Positions 1-6,861 of a stretch of 41,649 nucleotides of DNA are shown here, in pieces. Each line of letters starts with the position of its first letter. Positions within the stretch are counted from its first letter, which is position 1. The notes under the pieces were generated by a model that was not told where the DNA came from, did not search any database, and saw only the letters and a list, made by a program, of their open reading frames with translations. The translations under genes were made by a program, and so were the position numbers. The DNA comes from a virus, in IMG/VR virus record IMGVR_UViG_3300046747_000310, positions 1-41,649 of that record. One strand, written 5' to 3'.

Positions 1-432
1 TGGAGATGGAGATGCTTGGGCTGACTTTTGCTTACTATTGATTACGCGTTTTTGTCTTTTAGATTTCGGGTGGTTAGCGCGGTACTTGCGCTGAGACTCT
101 CGGTTCTGTTCAGAACGGTCGTCTTGACTGCGTAGGTTTCTGAACTTTTCGTGATTGAGTAATCGCCACCCACGATCGACTACTTCCACTCGCCGTCCTT
201 CGAAGGCGTCGCTGCGGCTGTCAGGGTCCGGGGCCATGAACTTCGCGAGCGCTGCAGTGCACTCTTCGTTGGTAACAACGGCCGCTCTAGCTAGGCCGGA
301 TATTGAGGCGCCCACATACCCGTTCTTGTCAGCCAGGGCCATCATCGTCACCCAGACGATTCTGGTTGGGTGATCCTCACCCCAGATCGAGCTGGCAACG
401 ATCGACCCAAACAACTTCGTGTAGCCGTCCAT
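1..432 (-). CDS. Phage replication initiator-like protein (partial, C-terminus off window)
   Basis: The frame opens with an ATG at 432 and stays open to the left edge, so at least 144 residues are visible and the C-terminus is missing. The N-terminal 110 residues match a widespread phage family that starts MDGYTKLF, continues with IVWVTMMALAD and LARAA, and ends with a WRLLNH..KFR block. In other phages this winged-helix-like domain sits at the start of replication initiator or replisome-organiser proteins. A lysine/arginine/glutamine-rich linker follows (about residues 110-144). It is the last visible gene of the left operon, six bases after the XRE gene at 438-770. Leftward replication from the switch would be the usual arrangement. 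The family match is from recall; the replication role is inferred. Confidence 0.72.
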   Translation of the reverse strand, partial: MDGYTKLFGSIVASSIWGEDHPTRIVWVTMMALADKNGYVGASISGLARAAVVTNEECTAALAKFMAPDPDSRSDAFEGRRVEVVDRGWRLLNHEKFRNLRSQDDRSEQNRESQRKYRANHPKSKRQKRVINSKQKSAQASPSP

Positions 433-437
433 GCTTC

Positions 438-770
438 CTACTCCGCCGCCGACTCAGGAACAGCAAACCCGCGCGCCTTGCACCGCGCCAAAGCAGCAGC
501 TCGGTACCGCAGCCTGCTGCGTCGAACCTCTGCCTCAAGCGCCTCACGCGCCGCCGGCACGCGCTCCCATCGCTGTATGAATGCTGCGATCTTGTCGCCG
601 ACCGCGCCTCTAATCAGACCCATCTCGTATCGGTGCAGCGTGTTGGCATCTACTCCAAGCATGTGCGCCATGGAACGTTGAGACAGGCCACGTTCACGAC
701 GCCACTTGCGCCAACCGATCGCCTCCGGCGGAACATGCTCAGCTACGAGCTCCTTGGTCGAGTGCGTCAC
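438..770 (-). CDS. XRE-family helix-turn-helix regulator
   Basis: A 110-residue protein with a clear Cro/CI-type helix-turn-helix at about residues 16-60 (WRKWRRERGLSQRSMAHMLG, then DANTLHRYEMG). The C-terminal half is arginine- and alanine-rich and helical. I chose the GTG at 770 because its GTGA overlaps the stop of the small upstream gene; an in-frame GTG lies three codons upstream at 779. It directly precedes the replication-initiator-like gene. It is the second XRE gene of the left operon and could act as a Cro-like or delayed regulator. Its target cannot be read from the sequence. Confidence 0.78.
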   Translation of the reverse strand: MTHSTKELVAEHVPPEAIGWRKWRRERGLSQRSMAHMLGVDANTLHRYEMGLIRGAVGDKIAAFIQRWERVPAAREALEAEVRRSRLRYRAAALARCKARGFAVPESAAE

Positions 771-859
771 TGACAACACCTAGCCAGCACACCGACCAGC
801 ATGATCACGCACCACGATCCAGCCAGCGCGCGCGTCGTGAAGTAGAGCTCACTTGGCAT
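767..859 (-). CDS. Small membrane peptide (30 aa), translationally coupled
   Basis: A 30-codon frame that starts with ATG overlapping the previous stop (TGATG at 857-861) and ends with a TGA overlapping the GTG start of the XRE gene. Residues 12-28 are hydrophobic (LAGSWCVIMLVGVLA), which fits one membrane helix, followed by a CC pair. The double overlap matches the packing of the whole operon and is the main reason to call it. It is too short for any function to be assigned, and it could be a non-coding coupling leader. Confidence 0.4.
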   Translation of the reverse strand: MPSELYFTTRALAGSWCVIMLVGVLARCCQ

Positions 860-1212
860 CACAGCGCGACCTTGCTGGAAATCTTCAGCTGCGCCTCGGA
901 CGGTGTCAGGAACGCGAGCGCTGCAACCTCATCCGGCAGATCGCCGATCGTGTTCAGCCAGTTCTCACCGCAGTTTAGTTCCCACGCTACTGCGACGTCG
1001 CTTTCGACTGCGTCCCATAGATGTTCAAGCATCATCCAGCAGCGAGCGCAGTGCTTGAACGACTCCGCCGTGCCTTCCCAAACAACGCATGTTCGTGCGT
1101 ATCGGTGTCCGCGTTGGATCGTCTCGTTGCATGCACAGCAAACGTGAGGCTTGCGAGCGCGTGGCCAACGTGTGTCTTGAACGTCGTTTGCACCTTCGGC
1201 TAGGTCACACAT
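859..1212 (-). CDS. Cysteine-rich putative zinc-binding phage protein
   Basis: A 117-residue protein with CCAC near residue 25 and CARC near residue 55. Together they give two Cys-pair clusters about 30 residues apart, a typical zinc-finger spacing. An R-G-H-R-Y-A-R stretch lies between the pairs. Small proteins of this type, with a CxxC ... CxxC core before a helical acidic tail, are common in phage early regions. The ATG at 1212 directly follows the stop of the upstream gene. The function is unknown; zinc or nucleic-acid binding is inferred from the cysteines only. Confidence 0.65.
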   Translation of the reverse strand: MCDLAEGANDVQDTRWPRARKPHVCCACNETIQRGHRYARTCVVWEGTAESFKHCARCWMMLEHLWDAVESDVAVAWELNCGENWLNTIGDLPDEVAALAFLTPSEAQLKISSKVAL

Positions 1213-1554
1213 CTACGCCTCCGCAATTCCAACCTGCGCCACATGAAGCGGCTTACCCATCAACGTCGTCGGGCTGCCGCGGTACATCGCAGTAGCCGTG
1301 ACGACAACAACAGCGTTCACCGTCGCGCGTGCTGCAACGTCACGTACTGACGTCATCGACGCAGGCGCACCACAGATGATCGCCACACCGCACTCGGTTA
1401 GGATCTGGTACTCGGCGTCGTCGTTCAGCCAGTGGAGGATGTTTCCTGCGGTGAGCGCGGCTGCAACGGACGTGCGTAGTGCTGTCCTGCGATCACCAGA
1501 GTGGAAAGCGAACCGGCGTAGGCAGGCGATGATGCGGGCGGAGGGGTCGGTCAT
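1213..1554 (-). CDS. Conserved hypothetical phage protein
   Basis: A 113-residue protein starting at an ATG whose ATGA overlaps the upstream TGA at 1551-1553. The centre has a hydrophobic strand, GVAIICGAP, and a later VNAVVVVTATA strand. This suggests a small alpha/beta fold rather than a membrane protein. No catalytic motif is visible. The operon position and tight start/stop overlaps support it as a real gene. No family recognised. Confidence 0.6.
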   Translation of the reverse strand: MTDPSARIIACLRRFAFHSGDRRTALRTSVAAALTAGNILHWLNDDAEYQILTECGVAIICGAPASMTSVRDVAARATVNAVVVVTATAMYRGSPTTLMGKPLHVAQVGIAEA

Positions 1555-1763
1555 TTGTGAGCCGCCTCAACGCAGGCGCACTCATGCGCAACGATGACCG
1601 GAGCGCCGTGTGCGCAGTGCATCTGTTGGCACTCCGCCTTGTCATGGCAAGCACCCCACCAGATGAACCCCAGAAACACCAACACAACGAAACCGCTTAC
1701 CGGTCCGAACGCAGAGTCAGAAGCCAGCACGGTGGCCAACAACGCGTCATCTTCGTCAATCAC
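1551..1763 (-). CDS. Single-pass membrane protein with Cys-rich tail
   Basis: A 70-residue protein. I placed the start at the GTG at 1763, which overlaps the previous stop as GTGA; the same frame is open further upstream but would overlap the preceding gene. An acidic N-terminus (MIDEDD) precedes one strong hydrophobic helix (FVVLVFLGFIWWGA, about residues 25-38). A tail with five cysteines and several histidines follows. The inner-membrane location is inferred from the helix, and metal binding by the Cys/His tail is possible. Role unknown. Confidence 0.5.
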   Translation of the reverse strand: MIDEDDALLATVLASDSAFGPVSGFVVLVFLGFIWWGACHDKAECQQMHCAHGAPVIVAHECACVEAAHK

Positions 1764-1957
1764 TTCCCACCGCCCTTCACCAACCGCAACCCATGCTGAT
1801 TGAACAGCTTGTAAGACTCCGGGAAGTTCTTGCTGAACCATTCCTTGTGCGAGAGTTCAGACTCGGAACATTCGTCGAGCGTGCGACGAACCTCACAGTC
1901 AAGGCACGTCTTGCGGATCGCGTGGAACCAGCGTCTGCAACGGGGGTGAGGGGTCAT
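1760..1957 (-). CDS. Small hypothetical protein with CxxC motif
   Basis: A 65-residue basic protein starting at the ATG at 1957, whose ATGA overlaps the stop of the DUF7768-like gene. It carries cysteines at RCRRW and TCLDC. A helical segment follows (SHKEWFSKNFPESYKLF). The C-terminus is glycine-rich and overlaps the next start. No family recognised. Confidence 0.5.
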   Translation of the reverse strand: MTPHPRCRRWFHAIRKTCLDCEVRRTLDECSESELSHKEWFSKNFPESYKLFNQHGLRLVKGGGK

Positions 1958-2331
1958 CGAAGGCACCCGCTGTAGCATGACCATTCACCGCCGAGTTGGC
2001 GAACTTCAACAGGAACCTGCAACGATTCTGAATGCTCTACGCCACGTAGCATTCCCCTGGAAATGCCAAGATCAACGTACTCAACAGTGACCAGCCTGCT
2101 GTGCCTGATGGCTAAAACTTCGCGCATTTGAAATCCGGCAACGATGCCCATCTCTCGCGCTTCAGCGTCCGCATCATTCAGCGCATCCGTAAGCATCTTG
2201 TGACTGGCATACGGCGTCTCGCCACGGCGCACGCAATCTAAAATGCACGCGTCCAGGTAGCGACGGTTGCGCGCGATGCCTTCGGGCGTAGGAGCGGCGT
2301 AAGGGCTTTCAATACAGACCACTCGAATCAT
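1954..2331 (-). CDS. DUF7768/DUF4406-like nucleoside deoxyribosyltransferase-fold protein
   Basis: A 125-residue protein that begins with a beta strand and the phage-typical signature VVCIESPYAAP, then EGIARNRRYLDACI and TPYASHKML. It ends with a strand containing a D-x-G-IS-RGM block. This pattern belongs to the DUF4406/DUF7768 group, related in fold to nucleoside 2-deoxyribosyltransferases. I chose the ATG at 2331 because AGGGG lies seven bases upstream; an in-frame TTG at 2337 is less likely. It follows an unusual 62-base gap. A role in nucleotide handling is plausible, but activity cannot be read here. Group assignment is from recalled family features. Confidence 0.65.
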   Translation of the reverse strand: MIRVVCIESPYAAPTPEGIARNRRYLDACILDCVRRGETPYASHKMLTDALNDADAEAREMGIVAGFQMREVLAIRHSRLVTVEYVDLGISRGMLRGVEHSESLQVPVEVRQLGGEWSCYSGCLR

Positions 2332-2346
2332 ACACAACCCCTTTAG

Positions 2347-2364
2347 ATTACAGTTGTATTACAG
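2347..2364. promoter_or_regulatory. Pair of direct repeats (ATTACAG) in the leader of the DUF7768-like gene
   Basis: The heptamer ATTACAG occurs at 2347-2353 and 2358-2364, eleven bases apart, which is close to one helical turn. It lies in the 2332-2400 gap, one of the few real gaps in the left operon, just upstream of the start at 2331. That position would suit a regulator site for an internal promoter. No convincing -35/-10 pair was seen. Confidence 0.3.
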
Positions 2365-2400
2365 ACGTAACGCAGGCCAGCGAGTGTCCACGAGTAGAGC

Positions 2401-2628
2401 TCAGCGCCGCATGCGCGGATCGTTAGGCGGCGGCGGTAGCGTGTCTGTCGACGGTCGACCACGGAGACGGTGTTGAATGCCACCGCGGCGGGTGTCTAGT
2501 TGGCCGCATGCTGGGCAACAACGGGAGTAGGTGCGTTCGTTTTCGCCGTTGGTATTGGCTGGCCCATCCGAAGGTATGGCTTGACTCGCAACGTCGGTCG
2601 GTGCATGTAGCGCAATGTGGCTAGTCAC
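2401..2628 (-). CDS. Small hypothetical protein with CxxC zinc-knuckle
   Basis: A 75-residue protein starting at GTG 2628, overlapping the repressor stop as GTGA. It has one RCCPACGQ motif near residue 37. A basic, proline-rich C-terminal tail follows. It is directly coupled to the repressor-like gene and is therefore expressed with it. Function unknown; the composition is low-complexity outside the Cys motif. Confidence 0.5.
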   Translation of the reverse strand: MTSHIALHAPTDVASQAIPSDGPANTNGENERTYSRCCPACGQLDTRRGGIQHRLRGRPSTDTLPPPPNDPRMRR

Positions 2629-2897
2629 TTAGCACCACTCACGATGAAACCGATTGAAATGCCAAGGACTTCAGCTAGTTGCGAAAGTGTGGTCAGCCGT
2701 GGCGACTGGCAGTCACCTCGCTCTATGCCGCTGATAGCGCGACCGCGGACCCCGATGGCGCTGGCAACATCCTCCTGCGACCAACCTTTGGCGCAGCGCG
2801 CAACCTCAATGCGACCGCCCAGCGTGGCGTTGCTTCGCTTTGGTTTCTTGGGCGCCTTCGGCTTCAGTTTCACTTTCACCACTTTCTTTTCAGCCAT
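2625..2897 (-). CDS. XRE-family repressor-like regulator of the left operon
   Basis: A 90-residue protein. A basic N-terminal arm (residues 1-22, very rich in Lys and Pro) leads into a textbook XRE domain: GGRIEVARCAKGWSQEDVA, then IGVRGRAISGIERG and LSQLAEVLGIS. I chose the ATG at 2897; the frame is open upstream but would run into the switch region, and no strong ribosome site is seen. It has no cleavable C-terminal domain, so it is more like a Cro or P2-C-type repressor than lambda CI. It is transcribed divergently from the XRE gene at 2979. The two proteins most likely compete at the intervening operators. Confidence 0.85.
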   Translation of the reverse strand: MAEKKVVKVKLKPKAPKKPKRSNATLGGRIEVARCAKGWSQEDVASAIGVRGRAISGIERGDCQSPRLTTLSQLAEVLGISIGFIVSGAK

Positions 2898-2922
2898 GTG
2901 ACATCTATGCGCTAGAGCGGCA

Positions 2923-2950
2923 CTAGTTGGCAAGGCCTAGTTTCCAAGGC
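2923..2950. promoter_or_regulatory. Tandem 14-bp operator-like repeats in the divergent switch region
   Basis: CTAGTTGGCAAGGC (2923-2936) is followed with no gap by CTAGTTTCCAAGGC (2937-2950). The copies differ at two positions. They sit in the 81-base region between the two divergent XRE genes, where lysis-lysogeny operators are expected. The CTAGTT core recurs at 3374-3412. Which regulator binds is not visible. Confidence 0.55.
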
Positions 2951-2978
2951 AATTGCGACGAAGTACGCGGAGATTGCT

Positions 2979-3377
2979 GTGCAAATAGGCAAAAGGATTA
3001 GACAACTTCGTAATGCGTCGAACGAAACACAGGAACAACTGGCCCGTACGATTGGTAGGACGTCTGGCCACATCGCCAAGCTTGAATCAGGCGCGCACGC
3101 CGACATCAGCCTTATGACAGCCGTGCGCCTAGCGCAGCACTACGGGCTTTCCCTGGACGAGTTTGTGTTCGGCGCGGAGCCTAGGACGGCTGCCGAAATT
3201 GAAGCTGACCTGGTGGCGGCAGCGAGCGAGCCGCGGTCGCCTGAGCGCGACGCTCGGATCAGCGACCTAGCCGCGGAGCTGAGTGCGTCTACAGACGGCC
3301 TTTCCACCATGGAAGAAGAGCGCCCGCGTACACGCTCTGACGTGGCGCCTTCCAGAAAACCAAGCCCGATCCGCTAG
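2979..3377 (+). CDS. XRE-family regulator heading the right operon
   Basis: A 132-residue protein with an N-terminal helix-turn-helix domain at residues 1-65 (GKRIRQLRNASNETQEQLA, GHIAKLESG and LAQHYGLSLDEFVFG). The rest is an acidic, Ala/Glu-rich tail with low sequence complexity. It starts at GTG 2979, with GGAG seven bases upstream. It is divergent from the XRE gene at 2625-2897 and is the first gene of the rightward operon. It is therefore likely to control its own operon and the opposite promoter. No peptidase domain is present, so RecA-driven autocleavage is unlikely. Confidence 0.85.
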   Translation: MQIGKRIRQLRNASNETQEQLARTIGRTSGHIAKLESGAHADISLMTAVRLAQHYGLSLDEFVFGAEPRTAAEIEADLVAAASEPRSPERDARISDLAAELSASTDGLSTMEEERPRTRSDVAPSRKPSPIR

Positions 3378-3412
3378 TTGCGAGATAGTTCAAACTAGCC
3401 GTAGACAACTAG
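3374..3412. promoter_or_regulatory. Cluster of CTAGTT half-sites upstream of the second right-operon gene
   Basis: CTAGTTG (3374-3380), ATAGTT (3385-3390), AACTAG (3393-3398, inverted) and CAACTAG (3406-3412, inverted) fall within 39 bases. The outer pair forms an inverted repeat. They occupy the 94-base gap after the XRE gene and share the CTAGTT core with the divergent switch repeats. A second regulated promoter or operator for 3472 and downstream genes is the likely reading. Confidence 0.45.
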
Positions 3413-3471
3413 TCGCGCTCGGTCCATGCTCTCTCTTGTCACCGCAACACGCGGTAGCAGGGGAGACGCAG

Positions 3472-3663
3472 ATGGCTACTGACGATAAGGGTTTGGATGC
3501 GGCGTTCACAATCGGCGACGTTTCATCGCTGAGTGATGAGCGCTTGATCAAGCTGTGTGACACGGTTGATCGCGAGCTAGCCAGGCGCATCGCCAGTGCC
3601 GATGCGCTGAAGGCAGCGACCACGAAGAAGCGCGCACCGCGTAAGGCGAAGGTGGCGTCGTGA
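3472..3663 (+). CDS. Small protein with a basic Lys/Ala C-terminus
   Basis: A 63-residue protein. The ATG at 3472 has GGGGAG seven bases upstream; the same frame is open further upstream, but that part overlaps the XRE gene. An acidic helical body (SLSDERLIKLCDTVDRELARR) is followed by a short, strongly basic KKRAPRKAK tail. That tail resembles histone-like DNA-binding tails. It could be a DNA-bound accessory protein, but no family is recognised. Confidence 0.6.
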   Translation: MATDDKGLDAAFTIGDVSSLSDERLIKLCDTVDRELARRIASADALKAATTKKRAPRKAKVAS

Positions 3664-3836
3664 CCGTCATCGTCGTCACAGGGTGGACTGCGTACAATCA
3701 CCCGGTTTCAGTGCGCCGTGTAGCGCCGACTCTGGCTGAGGCATTCGAAGCGGCGGAGCGCAGTGCCGACGCGATGGAGCTTACCAAGTTCAGCAGCGTA
3801 CATTTTCATGTGCGAAGCGAGCGGGGCGTGAAGTGA
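3660..3836 (+). CDS. Small hypothetical protein (58 aa)
   Basis: This frame starts at GTG 3660, overlapping the previous TGA as GTGA, and ends in a TGA at 3834 that overlaps the next GTG. A hydrophobic strand (TVIVVTGW) and an amphipathic helix (LAEAFEAAERSADAM) suggest a small alpha/beta protein. Coding is supported by the two-ended overlap. No family recognised. Confidence 0.5.
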   Translation: MTVIVVTGWTAYNHPVSVRRVAPTLAEAFEAAERSADAMELTKFSSVHFHVRSERGVK

Positions 3837-4138
3837 GTCGCCCGGCCTTCGAGCTCGGCTACGAGCAGCACTGCGATGCGATGGAGCGTCCAGCCGACAA
3901 CGGGCGAACCACGCCAACGATCGAAGAAGCCAAGCAGGCCGGCAAGTCCGCGGCTCAACGCTACCTCAAGCTGGAAGCGCGCGAGTACCCGCACCTGCCT
4001 GCAGATCCGTACGACGCGCTTAGACGCTTCACAACGCTGGAAGGCGTCGACGGGATGGCGCCACATACGACGCTCGCGGACGTGTTCTGCGATGCCTACG
4101 ACGCTGAGATTGATGCACAGGGAGGGTGGGAGAGATGA
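3833..4138 (+). CDS. Hypothetical phage protein
   Basis: A 101-residue protein starting at GTG 3833, overlapping the preceding stop. It is mostly helical and charged, with no cysteine cluster or membrane segment. The segment IEEAKQAGKSAAQRYLKLEA is a likely amphipathic helix. Its ATGA overlap with the lipoprotein gene at 4135 means the two are translated together. Function unknown. Confidence 0.6.
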   Translation: MSRPAFELGYEQHCDAMERPADNGRTTPTIEEAKQAGKSAAQRYLKLEAREYPHLPADPYDALRRFTTLEGVDGMAPHTTLADVFCDAYDAEIDAQGGWER

Positions 4139-4377
4139 GAACACTACTCGGAATATGGCTGACACTGTCCCTGTTTGCGTGCACCGATGAAGCGCAAACA
4201 ATCCATGCGCTCACGAGTTCAGGATTCAACAACATACAGATCACCGGCTACGCGTGGTTTGGATGTAGCGACAGCGACACGTTTCACACCGCGTTCACGG
4301 CAACCAATCCGGTCGGGCAGCGTGTCAGCGGCATCGTGTGCTGCGGCTATCTGAAGAGTTGCACGGTGAGGTTCTGA
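4135..4377 (+). CDS. Small secreted lipoprotein of a conserved phage family
   Basis: An 80-residue protein with a signal peptide and lipobox at its start (LLGIWLTLSLFAC, Cys at residue 16). The mature part resembles a small family often seen in proteobacterial phages: IQITGYAWFGCSDSDTFHT, then F-T-A-x-N-P, and a C-terminal C-C-G..K.C pair. The conserved cysteines suggest a disulfide-bonded periplasmic domain. It is expressed from the early/right operon, unlike the three late lipoproteins here. Surface modification or superinfection interference is possible but not shown. The family match is from recall. Confidence 0.65.
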   Translation: MRTLLGIWLTLSLFACTDEAQTIHALTSSGFNNIQITGYAWFGCSDSDTFHTAFTATNPVGQRVSGIVCCGYLKSCTVRF

Positions 4378-4568
4378 TGACCCAACGCGAAGAAGCAGAG
4401 ACGATGCTGGCTCGTGTGCAACAACTCGCCGCACAGGGCGACATTGCTTTAGCGCGAGTTGAAGCACACGCGTTGCACGAGTTCGCGCTGGCGTTGAAGG
4501 ACAACACGCCGGAGTCGATCGCGATTCTGTCGATCGCGGTGCGGACTAGACGAGTGGAGGGGTTGTAA
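4377..4568 (+). CDS. Small helical hypothetical protein
   Basis: A 63-residue, almost entirely helical protein starting at an ATG that overlaps the lipoprotein stop (TGATG). It has no cysteine or membrane segment. Its TAATG end is coupled to the nuclease gene at 4568. It may be an accessory to the recombination pair that follows. Function unknown. Confidence 0.55.
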   Translation: MTQREEAETMLARVQQLAAQGDIALARVEAHALHEFALALKDNTPESIAILSIAVRTRRVEGL

Positions 4569-5434
4569 TGGTCACCAAGTTCATCGACGACGTTGACCTT
4601 GACGAGTATTACGGTGGAACGCTTACGCCGTACGCAGCCCTGAGCCAATCGGTTGCGCATGAGTTGGTTTCGCGATCGCCTAAGCATGCGTGGGCCAAGC
4701 ATCCGCGTCTAGGTGGCCACGTGTCCGAGCCGAGCGATGAGATGGAGCTAGGTAATGTGCTTGACGAATTGGTGTTGGGCGGTTCGCGCCGCATTCAGTC
4801 AATACCGTTTGACGACTATCGTACCAATGCAGCGAAGGCGGCTCGCGACGCCGCGCGCGCAGACGGCAAGATCCCGGTGAAAGAGTCGAAGCTGATTACG
4901 CTTCAGGCCGTGGCAGAGCGCGCAAAGAAATCGTTCAGCATGGCTGGCGTAGAGCTAACCGGGCTGTCTCAGGTATGCATTTTGTGGGAATCGCGTGCGA
5001 CGAATGGCGCGCTGGTACAGTGCCAAGCGCTACTCGATCACGTGCTTGTTGATGACGGGTTGATTCTGGATCTGAAGACTGCCGACAACGCCAGTCCTGT
5101 CAAGCTTGGAGCCAAATGCTTCGCGCTTGGTTACGAGATTCAGAGTGCGGCGTATCGAGAAGCGTTCGTTGCATGCTTCCCTGAGTTCGTTGGGCGCACT
5201 CGGTTCCGTAACTGTTTTCTAGAAACTAGCTGGCCTCACGTGACAGTTGTCACTGAGATGGATGGCGAGATGTCTGCGCTTGGTGAGGCGCGGTGGCGCC
5301 GTGCTGTAGATACGTGGGAGGAATGTTTGCGCACCGACACGTGGCCTGCGTATACGGCGCCGCGCGAAGTGCTCCGCGTATCACCGCCGAGTTGGGCTAT
5401 GGCTGAAGAGATGATGCTTACGGAGGCTGTGTAA
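4568..5434 (+). CDS. PD-(D/E)XK exonuclease (RecB/Cas4/RecE-like)
   Basis: A 288-residue nuclease. The catalytic region shows D157 in ALLDHV, then LILDLKTA with the D168-x-K170 core, and a Q192-x3-Y196 motif in EIQSAAYREAF. These are features of the RecB/Cas4-type PD-(D/E)XK superfamily. The N-terminal LSQSVAHELVSRSPKHAW and LGNVLDELVLG segments are typical of phage homologues that process DNA ends for recombination. The TAATG start is coupled to the upstream gene. The next gene is a Sak4-like ATPase at the TAATG junction at 5434, a common phage recombination pair. It would make single-stranded ends in the host cytoplasm. Confidence 0.88.
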   Translation: MVTKFIDDVDLDEYYGGTLTPYAALSQSVAHELVSRSPKHAWAKHPRLGGHVSEPSDEMELGNVLDELVLGGSRRIQSIPFDDYRTNAAKAARDAARADGKIPVKESKLITLQAVAERAKKSFSMAGVELTGLSQVCILWESRATNGALVQCQALLDHVLVDDGLILDLKTADNASPVKLGAKCFALGYEIQSAAYREAFVACFPEFVGRTRFRNCFLETSWPHVTVVTEMDGEMSALGEARWRRAVDTWEECLRTDTWPAYTAPREVLRVSPPSWAMAEEMMLTEAV

Positions 5435-6435
5435 TGGGTAGGACATTCGAAGATGTGCCAGCGGTGAGAACCGCTGTTCCATTGCTTGTCGGTCTGATGG
5501 GTCCGAGCGGCGGCGGCAAGACGTTCTCCGCGTTGCGTCTGGCAACTGGATTCCAACGCATCACAGGTGGTGACATCTTTGTGATCGACACGGAGGCGCG
5601 ACGCTCTCTGCATTACGCCGAGCGGTTCAAGTTCCGTCACCTGCCATTCGCCGCACCGTTCAGTCCGCTGGACTACCTGTCAGCGATCGAGCATTGCATG
5701 TCGAAAGGCGCCAAGAACATCGTTGTCGACTCAATGAGTCACGAACACGAAGGCCCCGGTGGCGTACTCGAGATGCACGACTCCGAAGTGCAGCGCATGG
5801 GAGGCAGCGAGCGCAACAACTTCCCAGCGTGGGCAAAGCCCAAGGCAGAACGCCGCCGTATGATCAACTCGATCCTTCAGCAGCCTTGCAACTTCATTTT
5901 TTGCTTCCGCGCAAAGGAGAAGACGAAGCCAGGCAGCGACAAGAAGCTGGTTGACCTTGGCTTCATGCCGATCGCTGGTGAAGAGTTCGTGTACGAGATG
6001 ACGTTGAACGCTTTGCTACTTCCGAATGCTGGCGGAGTTCCAACATGGAAAAGCGACTACACAGGGGAGCGTCAAATGATCAAGCTTCCCGAGCAGTTCA
6101 GGCAGCAGCTAATCGGTAGCGATGGTCCGCTGTCAGAAGACACTGGAGAGATGCTTGCACGGTGGTCATCTGGCGGTTCTGCAAGCGCTGTCACGCGCAC
6201 CCCATCATCACCGCCGCCAGCTAACACACTGCTTTTCAACCGCACGTATGCTGAGTGGGGCGGCAAACCGATCGCTGAAGCGCCTGCCGATGTGGTGTCG
6301 AAATACATTGAAGCGCTTGAGGCGGTGCTGAATGATGACGCCAAGGCCAAGGCGCACGCTGGAACGCGTAAACATCTCGACGCGGTACAGGTTGAGTACG
6401 AGCGCACGCTTGCAGAAGAAGCGATGGGCGCATGA
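5434..6435 (+). CDS. Sak4-like RecA-fold ATPase (single-strand annealing/recombination)
   Basis: A 333-residue ATPase. It has a Walker A motif near residues 20-30 (LVGLMGPSGGGKT), a Walker-B-like NIVVDSMS near 95-102, and a C-terminal helical extension beyond residue 245. The RecA-like core without the full RecA C-terminal domain fits the phage Sak4 group, which pairs with a nearby nuclease. The C-terminal extension (residues 255-333) may bind the nuclease or SSB. The start is TAATG-coupled to the nuclease gene. It would act on single-stranded DNA made by the nuclease. No separate SSB gene was found in this window. Confidence 0.82.
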   Translation: MGRTFEDVPAVRTAVPLLVGLMGPSGGGKTFSALRLATGFQRITGGDIFVIDTEARRSLHYAERFKFRHLPFAAPFSPLDYLSAIEHCMSKGAKNIVVDSMSHEHEGPGGVLEMHDSEVQRMGGSERNNFPAWAKPKAERRRMINSILQQPCNFIFCFRAKEKTKPGSDKKLVDLGFMPIAGEEFVYEMTLNALLLPNAGGVPTWKSDYTGERQMIKLPEQFRQQLIGSDGPLSEDTGEMLARWSSGGSASAVTRTPSSPPPANTLLFNRTYAEWGGKPIAEAPADVVSKYIEALEAVLNDDAKAKAHAGTRKHLDAVQVEYERTLAEEAMGA

Positions 6436-6575
6436 TCAAGTACCTCACGACTGACACGTGGCTACACGCCGACCTCGAGTGGAACGAAATCGCCATGTTG
6501 TTCAGCCTTGAAATCCAGTGGCGATACGCGGAGTTGGAGTCGATCGCGCGTGGTGAAAGGGTTGTGTGGAACTGA
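6432..6575 (+). CDS. Small hypothetical protein (47 aa)
   Basis: A 47-residue frame starting at ATG 6432, which overlaps the ATPase stop as ATGA, and ending one base before the next ATG. It is rich in Trp and Glu, with a likely single amphipathic helix (WNEIAMLFSLEIQWRYAELE). The tight coupling supports coding. It may be an accessory to the recombination pair. No family recognised. Confidence 0.45.
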   Translation: MIKYLTTDTWLHADLEWNEIAMLFSLEIQWRYAELESIARGERVVWN

Positions 6576-6576
6576 C

Positions 6577-6855
6577 ATGCCATACACTGGATACAACAAT
6601 CACCTGCCAACCGTTCCCGAGAAGTCGGATAACGATCGCATCAGCGATATAGCCATGGACTTGTCGAGCAAGCTGGACGCTCGCAACGAGGAGCTGACGG
6701 TGTGCGCCGCAAACCTCGCGGTTCACAAGGCCGCACTCGAGTCGATGCGCGCCGAGTTGTCCGACGCGCGTGCGGAACGAGATCGGTACATTGCGCGCTG
6801 CAAGCTTCTTGAGTCACGGATTGAAAGCGCTAGGTCCACGTTGGAAGGGAAGTAA
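6577..6855 (+). CDS. Coiled-coil hypothetical protein
   Basis: A 92-residue protein starting at ATG 6577. Residues 30-92 form a probable coiled coil with regular heptad-like Leu/Ala positions (LAVHKAALESMRAELSDARA). The design recurs in the larger coiled-coil protein at 7981. No enzyme motif. It may be an adaptor or a decoy, but no family is recognised. Confidence 0.6.
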   Translation: MPYTGYNNHLPTVPEKSDNDRISDIAMDLSSKLDARNEELTVCAANLAVHKAALESMRAELSDARAERDRYIARCKLLESRIESARSTLEGK

Positions 6856-6861
6856 TAAGAA

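Noticed and set aside
303-773. Plus-strand frames in 155-1300
   Set aside because: They overlap minus-strand genes with clear domains and tight coupling, and their composition is Arg/Ser/Pro-rich.
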